Shown here: positions 50,565 through 57,546 of the stretch, piece after piece
Layout: each line of letters starts with the position of its first letter
Numbering within the stretch: position 1 is the stretch's first letter
Origin: DASSBR01 sp035708085
GTDB taxonomy: Bacteria; Pseudomonadota; Gammaproteobacteria; Natronospirales; DASSBR01
NCBI GenBank assembly: GCA_035708085.1
Contig: DASSTE010000002.1
Span: 1-64,000 of the forward strand
Reading direction: 5' to 3'
DNA length: 64,000 nucleotides
Made by a program: the position numbers and the translations under genes
The notes under the pieces: model-generated
The model's database searches: none
Told to the model about the DNA's origin: nothing
What the model saw: the letters and a program-made list of their open reading frames with translations, nothing else

Positions 50565-51029
50565 TTAGGGGGTCGAATTGTAGTTAGCCGTCATAGAAAG
50601 AAGCCGGAACTCTCTTGGGCGAAAAACGATAATGGCGCTCGGAAAGGGCGCGCTATTTTCGTGGTTCCCGAATTTGAGCCGGCCGCGTATAAATCGAATC
50701 TCGCCCTTCATCGCGTATTCGTGCCACCATTTTGTGTCCGTCCGGGCTGGCACCAGGCAAACAACCGTCGCGCCTTCGAGTGCCGCGCCGTACGCTTTCC
50801 GCATCCAGTCCGCGCATGCCGAATATGGGGGGTTAAGAAATATCGTTTCCGTCCCCCAGTCTTTCGCCAGCGGAACGTCAGCCGCCGTAAAAAAGCGCTT
50901 GCACTTCGCATTTTCCGGCGTTGAAGCCGGGTCGAGCGTGAACCCGAATTCTTTGTTGAGCGCGTCGAATAGCCATTGTGGAGTCGGCCATTCGTCGGTT
51001 GCGCTGCTAAAATGTAGGTCGGTATTCAT
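50565..51029 (-). CDS. Phage-type DNA adenine-N6 methyltransferase (cassette gene)
   Basis: 154 aa. WPTPQWLFDALNKEFGFTLD, FFTAADVPLAKDWGTETIFL and NPPYSACADWMRKAYG carry the catalytic NPPY of the phage Dam family (PF05869 type); VVCLVPARTDTKWWHEYAMK and GEIRFIRGRLKFG complete it. The gene lies after attC-A on the minus strand, and its last codons contain GGCTAAC, the reverse complement of the attC-A end box GTTAGCC, as expected for a gene cassette. It could protect phage DNA or alter regulation by adenine methylation. Confidence 0.8.
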   Translation of the reverse strand: MNTDLHFSSATDEWPTPQWLFDALNKEFGFTLDPASTPENAKCKRFFTAADVPLAKDWGTETIFLNPPYSACADWMRKAYGAALEGATVVCLVPARTDTKWWHEYAMKGEIRFIRGRLKFGNHENSAPFPSAIIVFRPREFRLLSMTANYNSTP

Positions 51030-51037
51030 TGCTTGTC

Positions 51038-51098
51038 GGCTAACAGGTCAATGGAGCGGACGCTCCTGTCGGAGCGCCGCTCATTTCTGGCGTTCGGC
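51038..51098 (-). other. Integron-type attC site A
   Basis: Minus strand begins GCCGAAC and ends GTTAGCC (RYYYAAC...GTT-type boxes). Between them lies a near-complete hairpin (GAGCGG-CGCTCC-GACA-GGAGCG-T-CCGCTC) with an unpaired T. The start box is the reverse complement of the GTTCGGC that opens the cassette carrying the 83-aa gene. Confidence 0.72.
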
Positions 51099-51099
51099 G

Positions 51100-51351
51100 T
51101 CATAAAAGAGCAGCTTGTGCACATGTCGATTTTGCCTGCCGCTGTGGTCGCTTCCAGCGATTTAGCATTTCCACCGCGGATTTCCGGTCAAGGCGCAAGA
51201 TTTTTGCGCCGCTGCGAATCCAATCGGCGACATTTTCTGCCGTGTCGCGTAAGTGGCTCGGGTCATCGGCGCAAATCGCAAACGCTGCGCCAGGCTGCTT
51301 CGGATCGGCAGCCACGTAGAACATGTCTTCCATTTCTAATGCCTCGTTCAT
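51100..51351 (-). CDS. Cassette gene, unknown (83 aa)
   Basis: MNEALEMEDMFYVAADPKQP, AAFAICADDPSHLRDTAENV, ADWIRSGAKILRLDRKSAVE. It lies between attC-B (upstream) and attC-A (1 nt after its stop), the usual gene-then-attC order on the minus strand. The fold looks like a small alpha/beta domain. Small unknown genes are typical cassette cargo. No function recognised. Confidence 0.65.
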   Translation of the reverse strand: MNEALEMEDMFYVAADPKQPGAAFAICADDPSHLRDTAENVADWIRSGAKILRLDRKSAVEMLNRWKRPQRQAKSTCAQAALL

Positions 51352-51373
51352 TTCTTTCTCCGGTTTTATTCCA

Positions 51374-51472
51374 GCCGAACATGTCGCTCAACCTGACCGC
51401 CTTTAAGGCTTGCGCCTTAAAGGTTCCCTCCGCGCTTCGCGCTCCGGCGGCAGGTTAGCTCGGGCGTTATGC
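51374..51472 (-). other. Integron-type attC site B
   Basis: Minus strand begins GCATAAC and ends GTTCGGC. Inner arms GCTAACCTGCCGCC and GGCGGTCAGGTTGAGC pair with two unpaired bases on one side, the attC signature, around a 40-nt variable stem. Its start box is the reverse complement of the GTTATGC that opens the cassette of the 107-aa gene. Confidence 0.78.
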
Positions 51473-51726
51473 CCCATCCGGGAATCAATCAGGCGGCGAA
51501 ATTCTCGAATGTCACTGGTGTCGCTCATATCGCCAATCGTCTCGCGTATCGCGCTGCCGCGTAGGTGCCGCATCATCCAATACAACCGCTCCGAGTCGGC
51601 GCGAAGATCGCGTATTTCTGCTGCGGCCTCGCGTCGAATTTGGTTGTGCTGGTAGCGCGTAATTGGCTCGTCATCCCAGAACCAATCGTCCGGCATTTCC
51701 AGCACGCCAAGCATCACTTCGCTCAT
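51403..51726 (-). CDS. Cassette gene, unknown (107 aa)
   Basis: MSEVMLGVLEMPDDWFWDDE, NQIRREAAAEIRDLRADSER, LYWMMRHLRGSAIRET. A charged helical protein. The last 20 or so residues (RANLPPEREARREPLRRKP) are encoded inside attC-B, so the original gene probably ended earlier or acquired this tail when inserted. Function unknown. Confidence 0.62.
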   Translation of the reverse strand: MSEVMLGVLEMPDDWFWDDEPITRYQHNQIRREAAAEIRDLRADSERLYWMMRHLRGSAIRETIGDMSDTSDIREFRRLIDSRMGHNARANLPPEREARREPLRRKP

Positions 51727-51751
51727 GATCTTTGTCCTCGTGTAGGCTGTG

Positions 51752-51823
51752 GCATAACGTTACGCTGCACCGTGACCGCCCTTACGCTGCGCTCCAGGGC
51801 GGCAGGTGAGCTCCGCGTTGGGC
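51752..51823 (-). other. Integron-type attC site C
   Basis: Minus strand begins GCCCAAC and ends GTTATGC. Arms GAGCTCACCTGCCGCCC and GGGCGGTCACGGTGCAGC pair with bulged bases on one strand only, and the total length of 72 nt is typical of attC. It starts 5 nt after the stop of the 74-aa gene. Confidence 0.78.
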
Positions 51824-51827
51824 GTCA

Positions 51828-52052
51828 TTAGAAAAGCTCCGTCTCAGCCGGCTGATTTTTCCAGCCCAGGCTGCCCGTCGTCGGCGGCGGGTATACCGGG
51901 CTCCGGGCGCTCTCGTGGCGGCAACTCAGGCACCGGCGGAACTTCACTGCGTTCGCTCCAAATCCGTGCATCACATGCTCAGTGAGCGTCGAGCCGCATG
52001 CGCTGCATTTTGCAATTGGCGCTGTATGTTCTAGCCCAATCCAATCAATCAT
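51828..52052 (-). CDS. Small zinc-ribbon protein
   Basis: 74 aa. KCSACGSTLTEHVMHGFG and FRRCLSCRHES give two CxxC pairs about 23 residues apart. ATGA overlap joins it to the MazG-like gene upstream, so it belongs to the phage operon as much as to the cassette array that follows it. Function unknown. Confidence 0.65.
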   Translation of the reverse strand: MIDWIGLEHTAPIAKCSACGSTLTEHVMHGFGANAVKFRRCLSCRHESARSPVYPPPTTGSLGWKNQPAETELF

Positions 52053-52708
52053 TCTTGCGGCTCCAGCGATCCCGGCAGCGGCGAACGCAACGGCTTCGTC
52101 TGGTGTTTGGTCCGAATTTGCGGAATCTTCATCCAGATGCGCGCCAATTCGGCGTCGCCGGCCCCCATCATGTCAATTTGCTGGGCACCGCAAAGTGCGG
52201 CGAGCGTGACCATGACGCCGCCGACTTCCTGCGCCTTCTCGCCGAGCGGGCGGCCGAATACATAGTCCACCATTTGCAGAGCCTCATTGCGTGAGCAGCC
52301 GCAGGCCTGGACCAGTTCCAGCGATTCTTCGAGGAAGCGATGGTTGCGCTCCAGGCGATCCTTCGAAATCTCACTGCCGAAACACTCGAAAATCCATTTC
52401 GCGACGCGCGCCTGGAAAGTCTCGGCGAACAAGCCGTCGTGCTCCGCCCTTTCCCGGATAACGCCAATGTCAGGCCATTCTCTGGAATAAATCTTCTTGA
52501 GGATGAATTGGACATCGCGCGCGGCAATCGGGCTGATGGCGTCATATTCATCACCGATCGCCCGATGCGCGCCGTCGATTTCCCTGCGGATACAGCAATA
52601 GTGGCTCCAAAAAATGGCGTTGATCAGGAGATTTAGCGCGCAACAAAACAACGCCAGAGAAAGCAATATCGCAGTAACAGCGCCTACATAAGCGAAAAAA
52701 TGCTCCAT
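52049..52708 (-). CDS. Membrane-anchored MazG-like protein
   Basis: 219 aa from ATG 52708. Residues about 3-35 form a hydrophobic N-terminal anchor (FAYVGAVTAILLSLALFCCA, LNLLINAIFW). The rest has RNHRFLEESLELVQACGCSR and EALQMVDYVFGRPLGEKAQE-VGGVMVTLAALC, the E-rich helices of phage/plasmid nucleotide-pyrophosphohydrolase-like (MazG/DUF550-type) proteins. It may clear abnormal or alarmone nucleotides; the membrane anchor is unusual. Confidence 0.65.
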   Translation of the reverse strand: MEHFFAYVGAVTAILLSLALFCCALNLLINAIFWSHYCCIRREIDGAHRAIGDEYDAISPIAARDVQFILKKIYSREWPDIGVIRERAEHDGLFAETFQARVAKWIFECFGSEISKDRLERNHRFLEESLELVQACGCSRNEALQMVDYVFGRPLGEKAQEVGGVMVTLAALCGAQQIDMMGAGDAELARIWMKIPQIRTKHQTKPLRSPLPGSLEPQE

Positions 52709-52710
52709 CG

Positions 52711-52812
52711 TTACTCTACCCACGCACTGCGTATCGCCGGGCAGTCCCGGCCTCTATGACTTCGCCCCGTGCTTGGCATCACGGTTAGCCCCTCTCTGAT
52801 GTATGCGTTCAT
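52711..52812 (-). CDS. Possible 33-aa protein
   Basis: ATG 52812 overlaps the deoxyribonucleotidase stop as ATGA with GGCAGG upstream. The peptide begins MNAYIREGLTVMPSTGRSHR. It is supported only by coupling and spacing. It fills the gap before the MazG-like gene. Confidence 0.4.
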   Translation of the reverse strand: MNAYIREGLTVMPSTGRSHRGRDCPAIRSAWVE

Positions 52813-53261
52813 CCTGCCGCCTTCGCGGCGCCATTCGGCCCGGGCCGCAGGAATTCCAATATGCTGGGCCAGTTCAGTACGTCGCCGAACGGCAGCAGCC
52901 GGCCCGCAAACTTTTTGCAATTCGCCTTGTGCACCCGATCATCAATCAGATAGTCGCCAGCATCGCCCAGCAGGCCCTTGTCGTGCGTGATGATGATGCG
53001 GCGCTTGAGTTCGGGCAGGTGCTCAAGTACCCATGCCGCCTTGTCGGCGTAGGCGAATGGCACACCGGTCGGCGGCTTGGTCGCGATCCAGACTTCGTAG
53101 CCCATGCCGATCAGGCTGCGCACGGCCTCCAGCGCGCCCGGGATCGGCTGCATTTTCAGATACGCGCCCGGCAGCTTCTTGACGACGTCGCCGGGTCGGC
53201 CGTCGGCAAAGGCATTGAAATCGACAATTACGCCGTCCATGTCTGCGAAAATTCTGTTCAT
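52809..53261 (-). CDS. 5'(3')-deoxyribonucleotidase-like HAD protein
   Basis: 150 aa. FADMDGVIVDFNAFADG is HAD motif I with DxD; VWIATKPPTGVPFAYADKAA is the motif II region; RRIIITHDKGLLGDAGDYLI gives motif III Lys and motif IV Asp of the NT5C group. It dephosphorylates deoxynucleotides or has a related role in nucleotide balance during replication. Confidence 0.75.
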   Translation of the reverse strand: MNRIFADMDGVIVDFNAFADGRPGDVVKKLPGAYLKMQPIPGALEAVRSLIGMGYEVWIATKPPTGVPFAYADKAAWVLEHLPELKRRIIITHDKGLLGDAGDYLIDDRVHKANCKKFAGRLLPFGDVLNWPSILEFLRPGPNGAAKAAG

Positions 53262-53271
53262 TCGCTACCCT

Positions 53272-53607
53272 CTACAGCAGCGCCAGCTGCGTTCTGTCCC
53301 GCGCCGTAACGCGCGAGCCGTCTTTCGATTCTTTCGTCTCAACCCCGGTCTTGAGTGGCTTGCCATCGTAAATCGCCACGACTTCCGGATCCTCGCCGCG
53401 CTGGTGCGGGCGGTTTTTTTCGCAGTGCATGCCGGCGTGGCTGCCGTTTTGCAGCGTCGCGCCGCAGGCGCAGATGCTTGCGACGGCGCCGGTCGCCTCC
53501 CGCCCGCAATCGGCACAGCGACAGGTCTCGCCATACTTGCCGCGCGCGCGCAGCACGCGGCCGAAACAATGAGCGCAGACGTGATTGGTCAGTTCCCAGC
53601 CGCGCAT
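53272..53607 (-). CDS. Multi-zinc-ribbon protein
   Basis: 111 aa. N-terminal half contains CAHCFGR, CRCADCGRE and CACGA: three cysteine clusters able to bind two zincs. The C-terminus (VVAIYDGKPLKTGVETKESK) is polar. It is second in the clamp operon, so a replication or transcription role is plausible. Confidence 0.65.
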   Translation of the reverse strand: MRGWELTNHVCAHCFGRVLRARGKYGETCRCADCGREATGAVASICACGATLQNGSHAGMHCEKNRPHQRGEDPEVVAIYDGKPLKTGVETKESKDGSRVTARDRTQLALL

Positions 53608-53622
53608 GGCCGCTTGCGGCCG

Positions 53623-54708
53623 CTATAACCGGACCGGCATGACAATGCCCAGATATTGATCGTCGTCCGGATCGTAGATCGCGAACGCCGCGTCGCTGCC
53701 GCCGTAGTCGAAGATGATCGAATCGGCCCGCACCGGCGCCAGCGCGTCCAGCAGGTAGGGCGCATTGAACCCCGCGTGCAGGTCGCCGCCGCCCTCGCAG
53801 TTCACCGCGTCGCTGCCCTGGCTCGGTAGATCGACGCCGGCGGTCGACAATTCGATTTCATCGCCCGCCTTGCTCATGACGATTCCATCCTTCGATGCCA
53901 TGAGGCATAGCCGATTCAGGGTCTGCACCAATTCGGCGACGTCGATGGTGCAGCTTTCGCGGCGCGGCGGTATCACGCGCTGGTAATCCGGAAACCGGCC
54001 GTCAATCAGCTTGGTGGCGAACGTCATGCCGCCGTCAAACTCGAAGCAGTAATGGCTTGTCGTGGCGGTAATCGTCACGTCGCCGCCGGCCTTGCAGAGT
54101 TTCATGAGTTCCTTGATCGAGTCGCGCGGCAGGATACCGTCGAACGCCGCATCGGAGGCGACCTCGACCGAGTAACGCGCCATCCGATGGCCGTCGGTCG
54201 CGACCGTCAGCAGGCGCCCGTCTTCGACCTGGGTGAACAGGCCGTTCAGGTAGTAGCGCACGTCCTTAACGCCCATCGCCGCATGCGTGCGGTCCATGCA
54301 GGTGTAGAACGCCGCGGCGGAGAGTGTGGCCGTGTGCGCGGTGTCGCCGACGTCCATCAACGGGTATTCGTCCGCTGGCAGCGTCTGCATGACGCAGCGC
54401 GTGCGGCCGGATTTGAGCACGACCTTGTCCGGCTCGACGGTGAGCGATCCGGCGCGGCCGGTCGCCAGCGACTGCATGACGCTTGCCAGCCGCTTGGCGT
54501 TGACGGTGAACGCGCCGTCTGCGTCCGCCTCCAGCGGCAGGACGAGCCGCACCTGGTTCACGAAGTCATTCGCGGTACCGACCACCTGGCCGCCGGCGCT
54601 TTCAACGAGCATGTTTTCCAGCACCGGCATGGTCGACGGCCGGGCAATCGCGGCCAGCGTCTTGAGCGCGTCAGTCAGTTCCGGGCCGACCTGAAACTGT
54701 AGTTGCAT
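53623..54708 (-). CDS. dnaN: DNA polymerase sliding clamp (beta-clamp-like)
   Basis: 361 aa, the length of bacterial DnaN. Opening MQLQFQVGPELTDALKTLAA, ATDGHRMARYSVEVA (the conserved ATDGHRL-type strand), GRFPDYQRVIPP, and C-terminal YLGIVMPVRL (VMPMRL in bacterial clamps). A three-domain ring is expected. Phage clamps of this type let the virus use or replace host polymerase III at its own forks. It is first in an operon whose control region has two operators and a parS core. Confidence 0.9.
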   Translation of the reverse strand: MQLQFQVGPELTDALKTLAAIARPSTMPVLENMLVESAGGQVVGTANDFVNQVRLVLPLEADADGAFTVNAKRLASVMQSLATGRAGSLTVEPDKVVLKSGRTRCVMQTLPADEYPLMDVGDTAHTATLSAAAFYTCMDRTHAAMGVKDVRYYLNGLFTQVEDGRLLTVATDGHRMARYSVEVASDAAFDGILPRDSIKELMKLCKAGGDVTITATTSHYCFEFDGGMTFATKLIDGRFPDYQRVIPPRRESCTIDVAELVQTLNRLCLMASKDGIVMSKAGDEIELSTAGVDLPSQGSDAVNCEGGGDLHAGFNAPYLLDALAPVRADSIIFDYGGSDAAFAIYDPDDDQYLGIVMPVRL

Positions 54709-54729
54709 GGGTTCTCCCTCTCGGCAATA

Positions 54730-54786
54730 GGTACGGTGTTCTTACAGTGTAGCCTAGTTTCACGTGAAACGTAAGTATCGCTTACG
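54730..54786 (-). promoter_or_regulatory. Clamp-operon promoter with two repressor operators
   Basis: Leftward -10 TACACT at 54751-54746 has a weak -35 (TTACGT) 17 bp upstream. Operator CGTAAG-N5-CTTACG at 54770-54786 overlaps the -35. A weaker operator (GGTACG-N5-CTTACA) at 54730-54746 lies just after the -10. The clamp ATG is 22 nt beyond. Confidence 0.68.
54757..54770 (+). other. Perfect 14-bp parS core (ParB-binding site)
   Basis: GTTTCACGTGAAAC is identical to the central 14 bp of the near-universal chromosomal parS, TGTTTCACGTGAAACA; only the outer bases differ (A and G). It lies in the -10/-35 spacer of the clamp promoter and shares one base with an operator. No parA or parB gene is visible in the window. 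Confidence 0.72.
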
Positions 54787-54793
54787 TCGGCGG

Positions 54794-55323
54794 TCAAAAC
54801 AAATCGGTTTGTCCGGCGCACGCCTCGTCTGGCCGCGTTTCAACGGGTTTGGCATCATCCCGATGCGCGTTGCAATGCGCGATCCGCGCCCGCGCGATCA
54901 CCACGTAATCGGCCTCGCGTTCGATACCGACGAAGCCGAACCCTTCCAGCACCGCAGCGCAGCCAGTCGAGCCGGAGCCCATGAACGGATCAAGCACGAC
55001 GCCGTCCGGCGGCGTCACCAGCCGCACGAGGTAGCGCATCAGCGCCAGCGGCTTGACCGTCGGATGATGGTTTTTGCGGATGCGAGCCTTGTTGTAAGCG
55101 CCGGTCTCGGGCTCCACCGTATTGCCGCGCTTGGCCTCGGCTTGCGCCTGTGCCGAGCGCGCCAGAATACGGTCTGCACCGTCTGCCAGTCCGACATCCC
55201 TTTCGGCTTTGCTCGCCTTGGGACAATAGAAGAATCGCGCGGCGGATCGGTACAGATTGCATCGATGCTGTTGGCCTCGAGCGTCGGCAGCAGCGTCAGG
55301 CAATCGCCCTGTAGCAACCTCAC
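54794..55323 (-). pseudogene. DNA methyltransferase with internal deletion and frame change
   Basis: The frame starting at 55323 (GTGA overlap) reads MRLLQGDCLTLLPTLEANSI and then CTDPP, the start of an N4/N6 methyltransferase up to its catalytic motif. Directly after DPP, the next frame carries ARFFYCPKASKAERDVGLAD, NHHPTVKPLALMRYLV and VVLDPFMGSGSTGCAAV, the later part of the same family. About 100 residues normally separate these blocks, so a deletion has joined them out of frame and lost the Y of DPPY. Confidence 0.75.
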
Positions 55324-56426
55324 TCTGATACCTCAGCCAACAACGGCGCGTCGGCCAGAATGCGATCGCGGCCCATGTCGGCATAGCCTGCGTTCAGGTC
55401 AATCAATATCGCATTGCGGCCGAGCCGATCCGCGACCAGGCCGGTGGTGCCAGCGCCGCCGAACGGGTCCAGTACCGTGCCGCCCTCGGGGCAGCCAGCC
55501 TTGATAAGCGGCTCTATCAAGTCCGGCGGAAAGGTTGCGAAGTGCGCGCCTCGGAAGGGCTTCGTGCTCACGTCCAGCGCCAGCAGTTCATCGGCGTTGC
55601 CGATCGCGCCGTTCGGCGCGTCCAGGCTCGCGTAGAACAGGTCGGTGTTGCGGAACGCCCGAACGCCACGCTGTTCCTCGCGGGGCATGGCGTCCCAGCG
55701 ATCATTGAAGCCAGCATGCCGACGCGAATGGCCGCGTTGCTTGTCGCCGCGCACGGCTTTCATGCGTCCGTTGGTTTTGCGTCCACCATTGGCGCGAGCA
55801 CTGCCACGCTGGCCGTCAACATTCTGCGCGAGCCGCGCGCCGCTTGCCGGCGCCATTGCCTGGCGCACAGCCTCATAGTCATAGTGGTAGGTCGGCGATT
55901 TGGTCAGCATGAACACGGATTCGCACGCGCTGGTCGGCCGGTCGCGCACCGATTCCGGCATCGGGTTGCGTTTGATCCACGGCAGATGCTGGCGGAGATA
56001 CCAGCCATCGGCGCGCAGTGCGAAGGCAGCCATAAAGGGTATGCCGACCAAGTCTTTAGGCTTGAGTCCCGCTTGCCGGATTGTTCTTGTACAAGACGCG
56101 CGCTTAGGATGGTTCGCTATCGAATTACGAGTTAGGGTAGGTGGCGTGCGGCGATGATTTTGAGCGCCCCAAGAGCCTGCGTAACTGTCGCCCAGGTTCA
56201 GCCAAAGAATTCCGTCATCGCGCAGCACGCGCCGGACCTCGGAAAAGACCTCGACCAGGCGCGCAACGTATTCTTCCGGCGTCGCCTCAAGCCCGATTTC
56301 GCCCTCGCCGCCGCCGTAATCGCGGAGCCCCCAGTATGGAGGACTGGTGACAACGCAGTGCGCGCTACCATCGTCCAGCGTTTTCAGCACTTCGCGGCAG
56401 TCGCCGGTAAGAATCTTGACGCTCAA
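55320..56426 (-). CDS. DNA methyltransferase (N4-cytosine/N6-adenine type)
   Basis: 368 aa from a TTG at 56426 overlapping the previous stop (TTGA). Catalytic TSPPYWGLRDYG at about 28-39, HLPWIKRNPMPESVRDRPTS in the middle, and AdoMet-binding DPFGGAGTTGLVADRLG near the end: the catalytic motif precedes the cofactor motif, as in beta-class enzymes. No restriction endonuclease is adjacent. It probably provides self-protection. Confidence 0.85.
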   Translation of the reverse strand: MSVKILTGDCREVLKTLDDGSAHCVVTSPPYWGLRDYGGGEGEIGLEATPEEYVARLVEVFSEVRRVLRDDGILWLNLGDSYAGSWGAQNHRRTPPTLTRNSIANHPKRASCTRTIRQAGLKPKDLVGIPFMAAFALRADGWYLRQHLPWIKRNPMPESVRDRPTSACESVFMLTKSPTYHYDYEAVRQAMAPASGARLAQNVDGQRGSARANGGRKTNGRMKAVRGDKQRGHSRRHAGFNDRWDAMPREEQRGVRAFRNTDLFYASLDAPNGAIGNADELLALDVSTKPFRGAHFATFPPDLIEPLIKAGCPEGGTVLDPFGGAGTTGLVADRLGRNAILIDLNAGYADMGRDRILADAPLLAEVSE

Positions 56427-56578
56427 CGTTTTTTCTCCCGCCTCTGGCGCCACCAGTCCTCAACATAGTGACGCACCCAATCCTGATATTCAGCCGGTAC
56501 CTTTGCGAGCAGCGCTTCGCGTTGCTCCCGGCCCTTCGTTTGCATGATTTCGGCTGCGTACTGGCGTGGCCATTTCAC
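56423..56578 (-). CDS. Small basic protein, unknown
   Basis: 51 aa from GTG 56578 (GTGA overlap). YAAEIMQTKGREQREALLAK then VPAEYQDWVRHYVED is a helix-rich pattern recurring in phage early regions next to replication genes. Four-base couplings on both sides support it. Function unknown. Confidence 0.6.
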   Translation of the reverse strand: MKWPRQYAAEIMQTKGREQREALLAKVPAEYQDWVRHYVEDWWRQRREKKR

Positions 56579-56742
56579 AGCTTGCCCCGCTCTATCAGCG
56601 AGTCTGGATCGTCGCCGACGAAGCGCACGATGGCCTTGTTGGCTGGACTCAACCGCGCGAAGTGGCGGCGGCAGCGCCAGCGGCGGAACATGCGCCAATG
56701 CCCCGCCAGCCGCGTTTTCAATCGCCGTACTGCTGGCGCCAT
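56575..56742 (-). CDS. Small arginine-rich protein, unknown
   Basis: 55 aa from ATG 56742. MAPAVRRLKTRLAGHWRMFR, then SPANKAIVRFVGDDPDSLIE. It overlaps the previous gene by 25 nt and the next by 4 nt. The basic start could bind nucleic acid. Function unknown. Confidence 0.5.
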   Translation of the reverse strand: MAPAVRRLKTRLAGHWRMFRRWRCRRHFARLSPANKAIVRFVGDDPDSLIERGKL

Positions 56743-56906
56743 TTCAACTCCTGGTCCGCCGCAGTCGCGATGCGATCGTCCCGCCAGTTGCCGGCGACCC
56801 ATTCGAGATACCAGGTCGGCAAATCTTCCATGGTCTGGCCGATATAGTCGCCCGCCGGCATCGTGACGCTGCTGAAATCGTCGTCAATTTTCTTTGCAGT
56901 CGGCAT
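56718..56906 (-). CDS. DUF3820-like small protein
   Basis: 62 aa. MPAGDYIGQTMEDLPTWYLE and WVAGNW match the DUF3820 pattern (M-[PA]-x-G-x-[YF]-x-G-x-x-[LM]-x-D-[LI]-P-x-x-Y-L-x-W), a short module common in phage replication regions and possibly tied to exonuclease or polymerase subunits. Confidence 0.7.
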   Translation of the reverse strand: MPTAKKIDDDFSSVTMPAGDYIGQTMEDLPTWYLEWVAGNWRDDRIATAADQELKWRQQYGD

Positions 56907-57090
56907 AAATCACCCTCCCATTGTCTCGCCAGATTCGGCAAATCTCGTCCGCCGGTCGTTGGGGCGCGTCGGGTGGCCGTTCAGGTTTGCATGGCGTCAT
57001 AATCGTGTTCGATGGGCTCGGCTTCACGATCGGTAATGCCATTAGAGCCAGCAAAATCAGCCAGACGACGCGTTCAAACGTCTTGATCAC
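56884..57090 (-). CDS. Small membrane or exported protein, unknown
   Basis: 68 aa from GTG 57090. One hydrophobic helix near the N-terminus (VVWLILLALMALPIV), then a proline-rich stretch (KPSPSNTIMTPCKPERPPDA) with a cysteine. It could be a signal anchor or exported peptide. No lipobox is obvious. It lies oddly within the replication operon, between SSB and the DUF3820-like gene. Confidence 0.5.
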   Translation of the reverse strand: MIKTFERVVWLILLALMALPIVKPSPSNTIMTPCKPERPPDAPQRPADEICRIWRDNGRVIYADCKEN

Positions 57091-57102
57091 GTTCGGAACC
57101 CG

Positions 57103-57546
57103 TCAAAAGGGGATGTCGTCATCGAAATCTTCCGGCTCATTCTGCGGCCGCGTGTTATAGCCGCCAGGCCTTTCCGCTGGCGCCGGTGCGCTTCGCGATT
57201 CACCACTGTTGCCGCGGCCACCGAGCATCTGCATTTCATTGGCAATGATGTCAGTCGCGTAATGCGTCTGACCTTCCTTCTCGTAGGTGCTGGTGCGCAG
57301 GCACCCTTCGATATAGACTTGCGCACCCTTTTTCAGGTATTCGCCGGCGATTTCCGCCAGGCGACCAAAAAACACCACACGATGCCATTCGGTTCGCTCC
57401 TGCTTCTCGCCCGTCTGCTTGTCCTTCCATTGCTCGTTGGTAGCAATGCTGATCTTGGTGATCGTGCTGCCGCTACTGGTGTAGCGGACGTCGGGATTCT
57501 GGCCCAGGTTGCCGACCAAAATGACCTTGTTAATGCCGCGTGCCAT
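57103..57546 (-). CDS. ssb: Single-stranded DNA-binding protein
   Basis: 147 aa. MARGINKVILVGNLGQNPDV, FFGRLAEIAGEYLKKGAQVY and the IEGCLRTSTYEKEGQTHYAT block are the OB-fold hallmarks. A flexible G/P-rich linker ends in the acidic tip DFDDDIPF used to recruit partners. AAGGAG lies before the ATG. It coats single-stranded DNA at phage forks. Confidence 0.95.
   Translation of the reverse strand: MARGINKVILVGNLGQNPDVRYTSSGSTITKISIATNEQWKDKQTGEKQERTEWHRVVFFGRLAEIAGEYLKKGAQVYIEGCLRTSTYEKEGQTHYATDIIANEMQMLGGRGNSGESRSAPAPAERPGGYNTRPQNEPEDFDDDIPF

Noticed and set aside
51828..52052. The zinc-ribbon gene as a fourth bona fide cassette
   Set aside because: It is followed by attC-C, but the expected opening box GTTGGGC is not found upstream and the gene is coupled to the MazG-like gene, so it is more likely resident phage sequence at the array edge.
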